From Polymorphospora lycopeni (GTDB lineage: Bacteria > Actinomycetota > Actinomycetes > Mycobacteriales > Micromonosporaceae), in contig NZ_JBCGDC010000014.1 of the NCBI RefSeq assembly GCF_042237075.1, positions 26,351 to 90,350 on the forward strand: 64,000 nt of DNA, written 5' to 3'. Positions 50,441-58,292 of the stretch are shown one piece after another. The notes under the pieces are model-generated. The model saw only the letters and a program-made list of their open reading frames with translations, searched no databases and had not been told where the DNA came from. Position 1 is the first letter of the stretch; each line of letters starts with the position of its first letter. The position numbers were made by a program, and so were the translations under genes.

Positions 50441-52621
50441 TCAGCCGGGCGGGCGAGCCCGCCCGGAGTCGAGGAACACCCGCCGGACCACCCGCTCGGC
50501 GGCCCGGCCGTCCTCCAGAGCACAGAACCGCGCACGGAACGCGGCCCGCGCCGAGCGGGCCGCGGCGCCGTCCAGCGCGTCGGCGCGTACCAGGTCGAGC
50601 AGTTCGGCGAAGGTGTCCGCCACCACCCCGGGCGGCTCCGCCGTGACGTCGAAGTAGACGCCGCGCTCGGCCCGGTAGGCCGGCCAGTCCGGGGCGTACA
50701 GCACGATCGGCCGGTCCAGCACGGCATAGTCGAACATCACCGACGAGTAGTCGGTCACCAGCACGTCGGCGGCCAGGCAGAGCTCCTCGACGCTCGGATG
50801 GGCCGACACGTCGCGTACCCGGTCGGCGTGGTCCGGCCCGGCGGTGGGTGCCGACCGGTCGTGGAAGTAGTGGCCGCGGACCAGCAGCCGGCCCGTGGGG
50901 CCCAGGGCCTCGACGAACGTCTCCGGTTCGAAGTACGGCTCCCGGCCCGGCCGGTGCTCACGGTGGGTCGGCGCGTAGAGGACCACCCGGTCGGCGGCGG
51001 TCAGGCCGAGCGCGGCGCGGGCCCGCGCGACGTCACCGGCGGTCGCGGTGGCGAGCCGGTCGTTCCGCGGATACCCGGTTTCCAGCGTCGTGTGCCGGCA
51101 CGGATAGGCGGTCCGCCACATCCGGGTGGTGTGCGGGTTGGCGGTGACGCTGAAGTCCCACCGCCCGGCGCGTCGCATCTGCGCGTCGAAATCGGGGTCC
51201 TGCACGCCGTCGGGGTAGGCGCGCTGGTCGAGTCCCATCACCTTCAGCGGCGTGCCGTGGTGGGTCATCACGTGCACCGCGCCGGGTCGTTTCACCACCG
51301 GGTTCGGCCAGTTGACATTGTTGATCAGCCACTTTGCGCGGGCCAGCGCGCGGTAGTAGCCGGGCGAGCCGGCCACCACGTGCTCGACCCCGGCCGGCAG
51401 GGTCCCGGCCCGGTCCCGGCGCACCACCCACACCCCGCGTACGGCGGGAGCCAGTTCGCGGGCCTTCTCGTAGACCGCGGCCGGGTTGCAGGCGTACCCG
51501 CGATACCAGTACGCCGCGTAGACGGCCAGCGCCGGGTCGACCGGCCGGCGCAACTGGAGCCGGTAGTAGCCGGCCAGGGCCAGGTCCCGCAGGCGCCGGG
51601 CGGCGTCGGCGAGGGCGGCGACGCCACGCCGGCCCCCTCGGCGGACCATCCGGACGCCCCGGAGCGTACGGCGCAGTGCCAGGAACGTGCCGTGCCGGCC
51701 ACCGGCCACGAGGCGGTGCCTGATCCCCTCCAGGCCGCCCGGCACCGGATAGCCGCCGGGCGGCAGGTAGCGGTGGTACATGGCGGTCATCTCGGTGAAG
51801 AAGCCGGGCCGCAACGCGGACTCCAGCCGGTCGTCGTTGCCGCGTACCCGGATGAAGTGCCACACCATCCGGCGGAACAGCAGCGGGCGCAGCCGCGCGG
51901 TTTCCGGCCGGGAGTCGTCGAGGCTGTCGAAGACCCGCGCCCAGTTGGGGAAGATCCCGAAGTGACCGCCGCCGGCGGTGGCGGTCGCCGCCCCGGCCCG
52001 CTGCCGGTAGAACACACAGACCCGGTCCAGGGTCGAGATCCGGTCGGCGGCCAGCAGCAGCGCGTACGTGAACGGGACGTCCTCGTACCAGCCGGGCCGG
52101 AAGCGGAAGTCGAGCCGGTCGAGCAGCGACCGGCGGACGACCTTGTTCCACGGCACGTGCAGTACGTCGATCGCCGCCGGCCAGTCCCGCAGCGCGAACA
52201 CCTCCGGTGCGCCGTGCAGGGCCGGCCCGCGCCCGACCCGCCAGGTGGCGCCGTCCGGGGCGGCGTCGGCGTGGCCGACGATCAGCACCTCGGCGGCGGT
52301 GTGCCGCAGCCGGTCGGCGACCGCCCGCACCGCGCCGGGAGCCAGCCAGTCGTCACCGTCGAGGAACCAGACATGGTCGCCGGTGGCGGCGGCGAGGCCG
52401 CGTTCCCGGGCCGGCCCCGGCCCCTCGTTACCGGCCGACCGGATCACCCGGACCCGCGGATCGCGGGCGGCGTAGCCGGCCAGGATCGTGCCGCTGTCGT
52501 CGGGCGAACAGTCGTCGACCGCTATCACCTCGACGTCGGTGTACGACTGTTCGAGGATCGAGTCCAGGCACCGCCGCAGGTAGTCCTGCACCTGGTAGAC
52601 CGGTACGACGAAACTGATCAG
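50441..52621 (-). CDS. GT2 - CDP-glycerol glycerophosphotransferase (TagF-like) fusion
   Basis: A bifunctional enzyme of about 726 aa that could build a glycerol-phosphate polymer with sugar substituents. Residues 1-250 form a GT2 domain (VQDYLRRCLDSILEQSYTDV; VWFLDGDDWLAPGA with the DxD). From about 360 a TagB/TagF domain follows: KWLINNVNWPNPVVKRPGAV, HVMTHHGTPLKVMGLDQRAY, VVLYAPTHREH and VLVTDYSSVMFDYAVLDRP, including the catalytic His pair and the CDP-binding motif. GTG 52591 would cut off the first strand LISFVVPVYQ, so I extend to CTG 52621. It is the last gene of the permease-ATPase operon. Confidence 0.88.
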   Translation of the reverse strand: MISFVVPVYQVQDYLRRCLDSILEQSYTDVEVIAVDDCSPDDSGTILAGYAARDPRVRVIRSAGNEGPGPARERGLAAATGDHVWFLDGDDWLAPGAVRAVADRLRHTAAEVLIVGHADAAPDGATWRVGRGPALHGAPEVFALRDWPAAIDVLHVPWNKVVRRSLLDRLDFRFRPGWYEDVPFTYALLLAADRISTLDRVCVFYRQRAGAATATAGGGHFGIFPNWARVFDSLDDSRPETARLRPLLFRRMVWHFIRVRGNDDRLESALRPGFFTEMTAMYHRYLPPGGYPVPGGLEGIRHRLVAGGRHGTFLALRRTLRGVRMVRRGGRRGVAALADAARRLRDLALAGYYRLQLRRPVDPALAVYAAYWYRGYACNPAAVYEKARELAPAVRGVWVVRRDRAGTLPAGVEHVVAGSPGYYRALARAKWLINNVNWPNPVVKRPGAVHVMTHHGTPLKVMGLDQRAYPDGVQDPDFDAQMRRAGRWDFSVTANPHTTRMWRTAYPCRHTTLETGYPRNDRLATATAGDVARARAALGLTAADRVVLYAPTHREHRPGREPYFEPETFVEALGPTGRLLVRGHYFHDRSAPTAGPDHADRVRDVSAHPSVEELCLAADVLVTDYSSVMFDYAVLDRPIVLYAPDWPAYRAERGVYFDVTAEPPGVVADTFAELLDLVRADALDGAAARSARAAFRARFCALEDGRAAERVVRRVFLDSGRARPPG

Positions 52622-52622
52622 A

Positions 52623-54659
52623 TCAGCGGCTCCGTTCCTCGGTTGCCCGGCCCACGGTGGCCAGGGCCGGGATCACGTCGATGTCACCGCCCCGCGTCCT
52701 GCCGGGCCGGTTTCCGGTCGAGGTCCAGCCGATGACCGCGCTCAGTACGAAGATCAGGAAGAGCAGGCCGGCGAGCACACCGACCACGGTGGTGGCCGCC
52801 CCGAGGGCGGTGCCGGCGGCGAGCACGACGACCCGACCGTCCCAGCCGAGGTTGAGCGTGTGCAGCGGTGGAGCCGCGGCCCGCTTCTCCAGCCGCGCCG
52901 TCAGGTCGTAGTGGTGCATCGCCAGCGCGAAGAGCAGCGCGAACGTCAGCGGTGGCGGCACGTCGCCGACCAGCCCGACGGCGACGACGAAAAGGTATTC
53001 GGCGGCCCGCAGCGCGGCCGGGACGAGCCAGTCCAGCGCGCCCGCGTGCGGTCGGGCCGAGGGCAGGGCGGCGAGCAGCACGACGAGCGCCACCGGCAGG
53101 ACCGTCCAGCGGGCCGGACCGCCGAACACGGCGGCACCGAGCAGGCCGAGCGCGGCGAGGCCGGCCAGCACCGCCGCCGGGAGGGCGGGAACCGGCAGCC
53201 GGGCGGTGAACCGGCCCAGCGGGCGGGCCAGCAACCCGTCGTCGCGGTGCAGGACCGCGTCGACCGTCGACAGCACCGGCACCCGCATCGAAGCCGACCG
53301 CAGGGTACGCAGCGCCAGCGTGTACGCCGCGGCGAGCCCGCCCCAGACCAGGACGGCGATCAGGCTGACCAGCGGGTTGAACAGCGCGACCGTCAGTGCG
53401 ATCAGCGCCCACCGCTCCCCGATCGGGAAGACCACGGTCCGCTTCAGCCAGTACGACACCGAGCCGGTGTCGGCCTGCACCCGGGTCGACGCCTGGCTGA
53501 GCCGGGCGCCGAGCCCGCCTGCCGCCGCCGGCTTCGGGCGGCGGGCCGCCTCGTCGTGCAGGGCGCCGTACCAGGTGTCGGTCATGTGCCGGACGGTCTG
53601 CAACAGGATCGCGGCGATCGCCAGCGCCCACCCGTTGCCGAGTCCGGCCCGCTCGGCGCCGACGGCGAGACCGGCGTAGACGAGGTATTCCTTGGCCCGG
53701 TCGGCCATCGTGTCGAGCCAGCCGCCCCAGGCACTGAAGTTACGGGTGTAGCGGGCGAGCTGACCGTCGACGCAGTCGAGTACGAAGCCGAGGTAGAGCA
53801 GGAGTGCCCCGGCGACGAGGGCGATCCGGTTGCCGCCGAAGGCGAAGAGCGCGGCGGCACCGGCCGCGAAGACGATCGACAGTACGGTGACGCCGGTCGG
53901 GCTGAGACCGAGCCGGGCGGCCAGCCGGGTCACGTACGGCGACCAGGTGCTGACCGCGTAGGTGGTGAAGAGGTCGTCCCGCTCCTTGACCGCCAGCCGC
54001 AGTTCGGCCCGGTCGGAGTCGACCGCGGCCACCGTCCGGGCCGCCGCGTCGGCGGCCGGCTGGCTGGTCACCCGCCGGGCCACCAGCAACCGGGCCCGGT
54101 GCGCGAGGATCATGGTCGGCCGGGCGGTGAGCCGGGTGAGCAGCCGGTCGAGCGGCGGGACCGCCCGGTCCGGGCCGGCCTCGGCGGCCTCGTCCCGGCC
54201 CGCTTCGGCCAGCGCGGACTCGGCCAGGGCGGGCAGGTCGGCCGGGCCGACCCGCAGGACGGCGCCGAAGACGCCGATCGGGTCGCTGGCGGCGCCGTCG
54301 AGCCGGGTGATCCCCTCCAGCCCGGCCGCGACGACCTGGCCCCGGTCTTCGATCACCGTGGCGCGTGGCCCGGCGTCGGGCTCGTCGGTGAGGACGAGCG
54401 CGACGCTTGCGGTGCCCGGCACGGTGGCCACGTGCCGGAGGACGGCGGTGTGCGCGACGACGTCGTCGCCGACCAGCAGCACCGGCTCGCGCGTCGACCG
54501 GGCAAGCTCGGCCAGGTGCACCAGGCTGGTCACCGATACGACCTCACGCGCACCGGCCGCCCGTAGCTGGTCGAGCAGGTGTGTGGTGAGCCGGCGGCCG
54601 CCGGCAACGGCCAGCGGCGCCTCGTCAGTGGGTTGGGTGAGCAGGATCGCCAGCGTCAC
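52623..54659 (-). CDS. Nucleotidyltransferase-like / CDP-alcohol phosphatidyltransferase fusion
   Basis: A 678-aa fusion. Residues 1-230 resemble a degraded sugar-nucleotidyltransferase fold (MTLAILLTQPTDEAPLAVAG; VLLVGDDVVAH). A CDP-alcohol phosphotransferase domain follows with the full signature D-x2-D-G-x2-A-R-x8-G-x3-D-x3-D at about 294-320 (DCVDGQLARYTRNFSAWGGW, then DTMADRAKEY), and about eight membrane segments run to the end. The enzyme transfers a phospho-alcohol from a CDP donor, most likely making a phosphoinositol- or phosphoglycerol-like unit for the exported polymer. GTG 54659 overlaps the ATPase stop by 4 nt, and the stop abuts the TagF-fusion start. Confidence 0.88.
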   Translation of the reverse strand: MTLAILLTQPTDEAPLAVAGGRRLTTHLLDQLRAAGAREVVSVTSLVHLAELARSTREPVLLVGDDVVAHTAVLRHVATVPGTASVALVLTDEPDAGPRATVIEDRGQVVAAGLEGITRLDGAASDPIGVFGAVLRVGPADLPALAESALAEAGRDEAAEAGPDRAVPPLDRLLTRLTARPTMILAHRARLLVARRVTSQPAADAAARTVAAVDSDRAELRLAVKERDDLFTTYAVSTWSPYVTRLAARLGLSPTGVTVLSIVFAAGAAALFAFGGNRIALVAGALLLYLGFVLDCVDGQLARYTRNFSAWGGWLDTMADRAKEYLVYAGLAVGAERAGLGNGWALAIAAILLQTVRHMTDTWYGALHDEAARRPKPAAAGGLGARLSQASTRVQADTGSVSYWLKRTVVFPIGERWALIALTVALFNPLVSLIAVLVWGGLAAAYTLALRTLRSASMRVPVLSTVDAVLHRDDGLLARPLGRFTARLPVPALPAAVLAGLAALGLLGAAVFGGPARWTVLPVALVVLLAALPSARPHAGALDWLVPAALRAAEYLFVVAVGLVGDVPPPLTFALLFALAMHHYDLTARLEKRAAAPPLHTLNLGWDGRVVVLAAGTALGAATTVVGVLAGLLFLIFVLSAVIGWTSTGNRPGRTRGGDIDVIPALATVGRATEERSR

Positions 54660-55402
54660 GTCCGTACCACGTTGTTGTATCCGTCAAGCGCTTCCCGGAC
54701 TGTGCCGTCCACCGTGAGCAGGCCGTTGTTGAAGTAGAGGCCACGGGTGCAGAACCGGGTGAGATCGTTCTCGTTATGTGAAACTAGCACCAGGGTCCGG
54801 CCCTCGGCGAGAAGTCGCTCGATCGTGGCGTAGCACTTCTTCTTGAACTCGGCGTCGCCGACCGCCAGCACCTCGTCGACCAGCAGGATCGGGTGCGGGA
54901 GCTGGGCGATGACGGAGAAGCCGAGCCGGACCTTCATACCGGACGAGAAGTGCCGCACCGGGGTGTCGATCCCCTTCTGCACCTGCTCGCCGGCGAAGTC
55001 CAGAATCTCATCGAACTTCTGCTTCATCGTCCGGGCGCTCAGCCCGTGCAGGGAGCCCACCAGGTGCACGTTCTCCCGGCCGGTGAGGTCGTTGGAGAAC
55101 CCGGCCGACAGCTCCAGCAGCGGGGCGACCGCCCCGCGCACGGTGATCGAGCCCTCGTCGGGGATCAGTACGCCCGCGATCAGCCGCAGCAGGGTGCTCT
55201 TGCCGGTGCCGTTCTTCCCGATGATGCCGACCGCCTCGCCCGGCTGCACCGCGAAGGACACGTCACGAAGCGGCCAGAAGACCCCGGACTCCGGCGACCG
55301 CCCGCCCTTGTAGATGAACATCTCGCGCAGCCGGAGCTGTCGACGGCGGTTGCGAACGAACTCGATACCAAGCTTGTTCGCCTCGATGATCGGCTGAACC
55401 AC
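54656..55402 (-). CDS. Polysaccharide/teichoic acid ABC exporter ATPase (Wzt/TagH-type)
   Basis: ATP-binding protein of 248 aa of the polysaccharide-export class. Walker A GIIGKNGTGKST, the class-specific LLELSAGFSNDLTGRENV, signature FSSGMKVRLGFSV, Walker B PILLVDEVLAVGD and the switch LVLVSHNEND are present; it lacks the C-terminal carbohydrate-binding domain of Wzt, as TagH-short forms do. GTG 55402 follows AAGGAG by 6 nt and overlaps the permease stop by one base. It forms the exporter with the upstream permease and is coupled to downstream polymer-synthesis genes. Confidence 0.93.
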   Translation of the reverse strand: MVQPIIEANKLGIEFVRNRRRQLRLREMFIYKGGRSPESGVFWPLRDVSFAVQPGEAVGIIGKNGTGKSTLLRLIAGVLIPDEGSITVRGAVAPLLELSAGFSNDLTGRENVHLVGSLHGLSARTMKQKFDEILDFAGEQVQKGIDTPVRHFSSGMKVRLGFSVIAQLPHPILLVDEVLAVGDAEFKKKCYATIERLLAEGRTLVLVSHNENDLTRFCTRGLYFNNGLLTVDGTVREALDGYNNVVRT

Positions 55403-56232
55403 TACAGCTCCTTGAGGACGGCGGGCTCGAGACGGCGGAACACCCACCAGCCACCGAGGAAGACCACGAGGCTGCCGCCGATGGACGTGCTGAGCAGGAA
55501 CGCGTCGGGGAACTCGTCGGGGTACCAGGCCGCGTGGTGCAGCTGGAAGATGCCGACGAGCGGGTTGATTTCGTAGAGCACCTTGACCCAGGACGGCATG
55601 TCCGAGTCCTTGACCAACGACAGCGGGTAGATGATCGGCGTCGCGTAGAACAGGATCCGGGTGACCAGCCGCATGAAGCGCTCCACGTCGCGCATCAGCA
55701 CGTTCATCGACGAGAGCAGCAGCGAGAGGCCGACCAGCAGGACGGCCTGGATCAGCACGGCGAGCGGCAACGCGAGCAGGTTGAATCCGAACGTCACGCC
55801 GTCGGTGGTCAAGGCGAAGAAGATCGCGAGCCCGAACAGGATCGGCAGACCGGCCAGGTATTCGGCGAACCGGCCGGTCACCCGACCGATCGGGAACACC
55901 TCGCGCGGCATCCGCATCGTCGTGATCAGCCGGGCCTGGCCGGTGAGCGCGTTGGTCGCCTCACCGATCGCCGAGTTGGTCCACATCCAGGCGAAGATGC
56001 CGGTGACCAGGAACAGCGGGTAGGAACTCGACGCGTCGCCCAGGTGCCGGTTGGTGTCGGTGCCGTAGAGCAGGCCGAACACGAACCAGTAGATGGCCCC
56101 CATGCCGAGCGGTTCGATCAACGACCACAGATAGCCCAGGAACGACTGCTGGTACTTGACGGCAAGATCCCGCCGGACCAACAGCCGCAACGCGTTGCGA
56201 CTGGACCACACCGCGTGGACGCTCGACGTCAA
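55402..56232 (-). CDS. ABC-2 type polysaccharide/teichoic acid export permease
   Basis: Membrane subunit (276 aa) of an ABC-2 exporter, six predicted helices. RRDLAVKYQQSFLGYLWSLIEPLGMG is the amphipathic entry motif typical of Wzm/TagG, and MPREVFPIGRVTGRFAEYLAGL and MNVLMRDVERFMRLVTRILFYATPIIYPL are characteristic blocks. It moves a lipid-linked polymer across the membrane with the ATPase encoded next (1-nt overlap). It begins the four-gene operon that ends with the TagF-like fusion. The start (56232, ATG/GTG region before MTSSVHAVWSSRNALRLLVR) is consistent with the family. Confidence 0.93.
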   Translation of the reverse strand: MTSSVHAVWSSRNALRLLVRRDLAVKYQQSFLGYLWSLIEPLGMGAIYWFVFGLLYGTDTNRHLGDASSSYPLFLVTGIFAWMWTNSAIGEATNALTGQARLITTMRMPREVFPIGRVTGRFAEYLAGLPILFGLAIFFALTTDGVTFGFNLLALPLAVLIQAVLLVGLSLLLSSMNVLMRDVERFMRLVTRILFYATPIIYPLSLVKDSDMPSWVKVLYEINPLVGIFQLHHAAWYPDEFPDAFLLSTSIGGSLVVFLGGWWVFRRLEPAVLKEL

Positions 56233-56412
56233 AGCCGCCTCCAGCTATCAGGGAGAGGAATCAGTAACCGGGTGCGTCGATGGCCGGCACCACCCGTGAG
56301 CAACCCCGGCGGCGCGCACGCGGTGGCGGCTAGATCGCCGGCGCGGGGCCGCTGACGCGCCATAGGTTAGCAGTCCGTAATAGGCGGGGGTAGGCGGCCG
56401 AGGCAGCCACGT

Positions 56413-57786
56413 TCAGCACTCGATTACATTGACGGCCAACCCACCTCGCGCCGTTTCCTTGTACTTGACTTTCATGTCGGCACCCGTCTCGCGCATCGTT
56501 TTGATCACCTTGTCCAACGACACCGCGTGTTCGCCGTCGCCGCGCAGCGCGAGCCGGGCCGCGGTGATCGCCTTTATGCTGGCCACGGCGTTGCGTTCGA
56601 TGCACGGGATCTGCACGAGGCCACCGACCGGGTCGCAGGTGAGGCCGAGATTGTGCTCCATCCCGATCTCGGCGGCGTTCTCCACCTGGGCCGGCGTGCC
56701 GCCGAGCGCCTCGGCGAGCCCGGCCGCGGCCATCGAGCAGGCCGAGCCGACCTCGCCCTGGCAGCCGACCTCGGCGCCGGAGATCGAGGCGTTCTCCTTG
56801 AAGAGCACACCGATCGCACCCGCCGCAAGAAGAAAGCGGACGATACCGTCATCTGAAGCTGATGGAACAAAGCGGTGGTAATAGTGCAAAACTGCCGGAA
56901 TGATTCCGGCGGCTCCATTCGTGGGTGCTGTCACCACCCGGCCGCCGGCCGCGTTCTCCTCGTTCACTGCGAGCGCGAACAGCGTGACCCAGTCCATGAC
57001 CCGCAACGGGTCGGCGGAGGCGTCCGGATCGCCCTCCAGGCTCCGCAACAGCTCCGCCGCGCGCCGCCGGACCCGCAGCCCGCCGGGCAGCACCCCGGTG
57101 CGCGTACAGCCGGCCGTCACGCACTCGCGCATCACCCGCCAGATCTCCAGCAGGCCGGCCCGGATGTCCGCCTCGGACCGCCAGGCGCGCTCGTTGGCGA
57201 GCATCACCTCACTGACCGACAGACCGGTCGACCGGGTCACCGCCAGCAGTTCCGCACCGGTGCCGAACGGGTGCGCCACCGTAGTGGTGTCCGGCTTGAT
57301 CCGGTCCGCCCCGGCCGCCGCTTCGTCGACGACGAACCCGCCGCCCACCGAGTAGTACGTCCTGGCCCGGATCGACCGGCCGGTTCCGTCGTACGCGGTG
57401 AACGTCATGCCGTTCGGGTGGTACGGCAACGAGCGCCGGCGGTGCAGCACCAGGTCACCGTCGACGGCGAAGTCGATCGGGTGCGCGCCGAGCAACGCCA
57501 GGCGGCCGGTGCCGCGCACCTCCTCGACGAGCGGCCCGACCTGGTCGGTGTCGACGGTCTCCGGCGACTCGCCACTGAGCCCGAGCAGCACCGCCCGGTC
57601 GCTGCCGTGGCCGTGCCCGGTGGCCCCCAGCGAGCCGAACAGCTCCGCATGGACCCGTGCCGTGTCCGACAGCAGCCCGTCGGCCTTGAGGCCGGACACG
57701 AAGGTACGCGCGGCGCGCATCGGGCCGACCGTGTGCGAACTGGAGGGGCCGATCCCGATGCTGAAGAGGTCGAAGACGCTGATCAC
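56413..57786 (-). CDS. sdaA: L-serine ammonia-lyase (iron-sulfur)
   Basis: Single-chain [4Fe-4S] L-serine dehydratase of 457 aa converting L-serine to pyruvate and ammonia. The beta domain opens VISVFDLFSIGIGPSSSHTVGP with the substrate-binding SSSHTVGP; the alpha domain carries TAPTNGAAGIIPAVLHYYHR, GAEVGCQGEVGSACSMAAAG and NLGLTCDPVGGLVQIPCIERN, giving the cluster cysteines. GTG 57786 puts the first conserved residue close to the start; the longer reading from 57849 adds an unrelated stretch. The protein ends NVIEC; a C-terminal Cys is known in SdaA as a cluster ligand in the resting enzyme. Monocistronic. Confidence 0.95.
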   Translation of the reverse strand: MISVFDLFSIGIGPSSSHTVGPMRAARTFVSGLKADGLLSDTARVHAELFGSLGATGHGHGSDRAVLLGLSGESPETVDTDQVGPLVEEVRGTGRLALLGAHPIDFAVDGDLVLHRRRSLPYHPNGMTFTAYDGTGRSIRARTYYSVGGGFVVDEAAAGADRIKPDTTTVAHPFGTGAELLAVTRSTGLSVSEVMLANERAWRSEADIRAGLLEIWRVMRECVTAGCTRTGVLPGGLRVRRRAAELLRSLEGDPDASADPLRVMDWVTLFALAVNEENAAGGRVVTAPTNGAAGIIPAVLHYYHRFVPSASDDGIVRFLLAAGAIGVLFKENASISGAEVGCQGEVGSACSMAAAGLAEALGGTPAQVENAAEIGMEHNLGLTCDPVGGLVQIPCIERNAVASIKAITAARLALRGDGEHAVSLDKVIKTMRETGADMKVKYKETARGGLAVNVIEC

Positions 57787-58024
57787 GGTTCCACAGTGCG
57801 CCCGCCGGGTAGCAACTGTCCATCCCAACGCACAGCCAGAAGCAGACAATCAGCATTTTCGGCATGGACCGTTACCCGGGGTCCCCGCGCGAGCGGGCGT
57901 AAGGGTTGACCACCTACGGGAGCGGCGGCCGGAATCCACCTCCCGACGGAGGGTGCCGACATCGGCCGTTCGTACCGTTGGATGTGGAGCGGCGCATCGC
58001 CGCCCGGAGAGGAAGCAGACGACC

Positions 58025-58225
58025 ATGAGTCGCAAACTCGTACGTCCCCGCGACAACCGCATGTTGGCCGGCGTGTGCGCCGGACTCGCCCGCCGCTTCG
58101 GCATGTCGACCGGACTGGTCCGGCTGCTCTTCCTCCTGTCGCTGCTGCTGCCGGGCACCCAGGTGATCATCTACCTGGCACTGTGGATCATCATGCCGAA
58201 CGAGGACCGGCAACTCGCCTACTGA
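58025..58225 (+). CDS. PspC-domain membrane protein
   Basis: A 66-residue PspC protein. KLVRPRDNRMLAGVCAGLARRFG is the family signature (NxxxAGVxxGLA), followed by a membrane helix VRLLFLLSLLLPGTQVIIYLALWIIMP. PspC proteins act in envelope-stress responses. The ATG at 58025 has GGAGAGG upstream at 12 nt. Monocistronic, between sdaA on the opposite strand and a strong bidirectional terminator. Confidence 0.9.
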   Translation: MSRKLVRPRDNRMLAGVCAGLARRFGMSTGLVRLLFLLSLLLPGTQVIIYLALWIIMPNEDRQLAY

Positions 58226-58245
58226 CCCTCATCCTGACCGCCACG

Positions 58246-58276
58246 AAGGCCCGGACGGCAGCGCCGTCCGGGCCTT
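58246..58276. terminator. 14-bp perfect stem, AGC loop
   Basis: AAGGCCCGGACGGC (58246-58259) and GCCGTCCGGGCCTT (58263-58276) are exactly complementary. It lies between the convergent pspC and AftA-like genes and reads AA...TT at its base, so it can work in both directions. Confidence 0.85.
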
Positions 58277-58292
58277 CCGGATCAGCCGGCGG

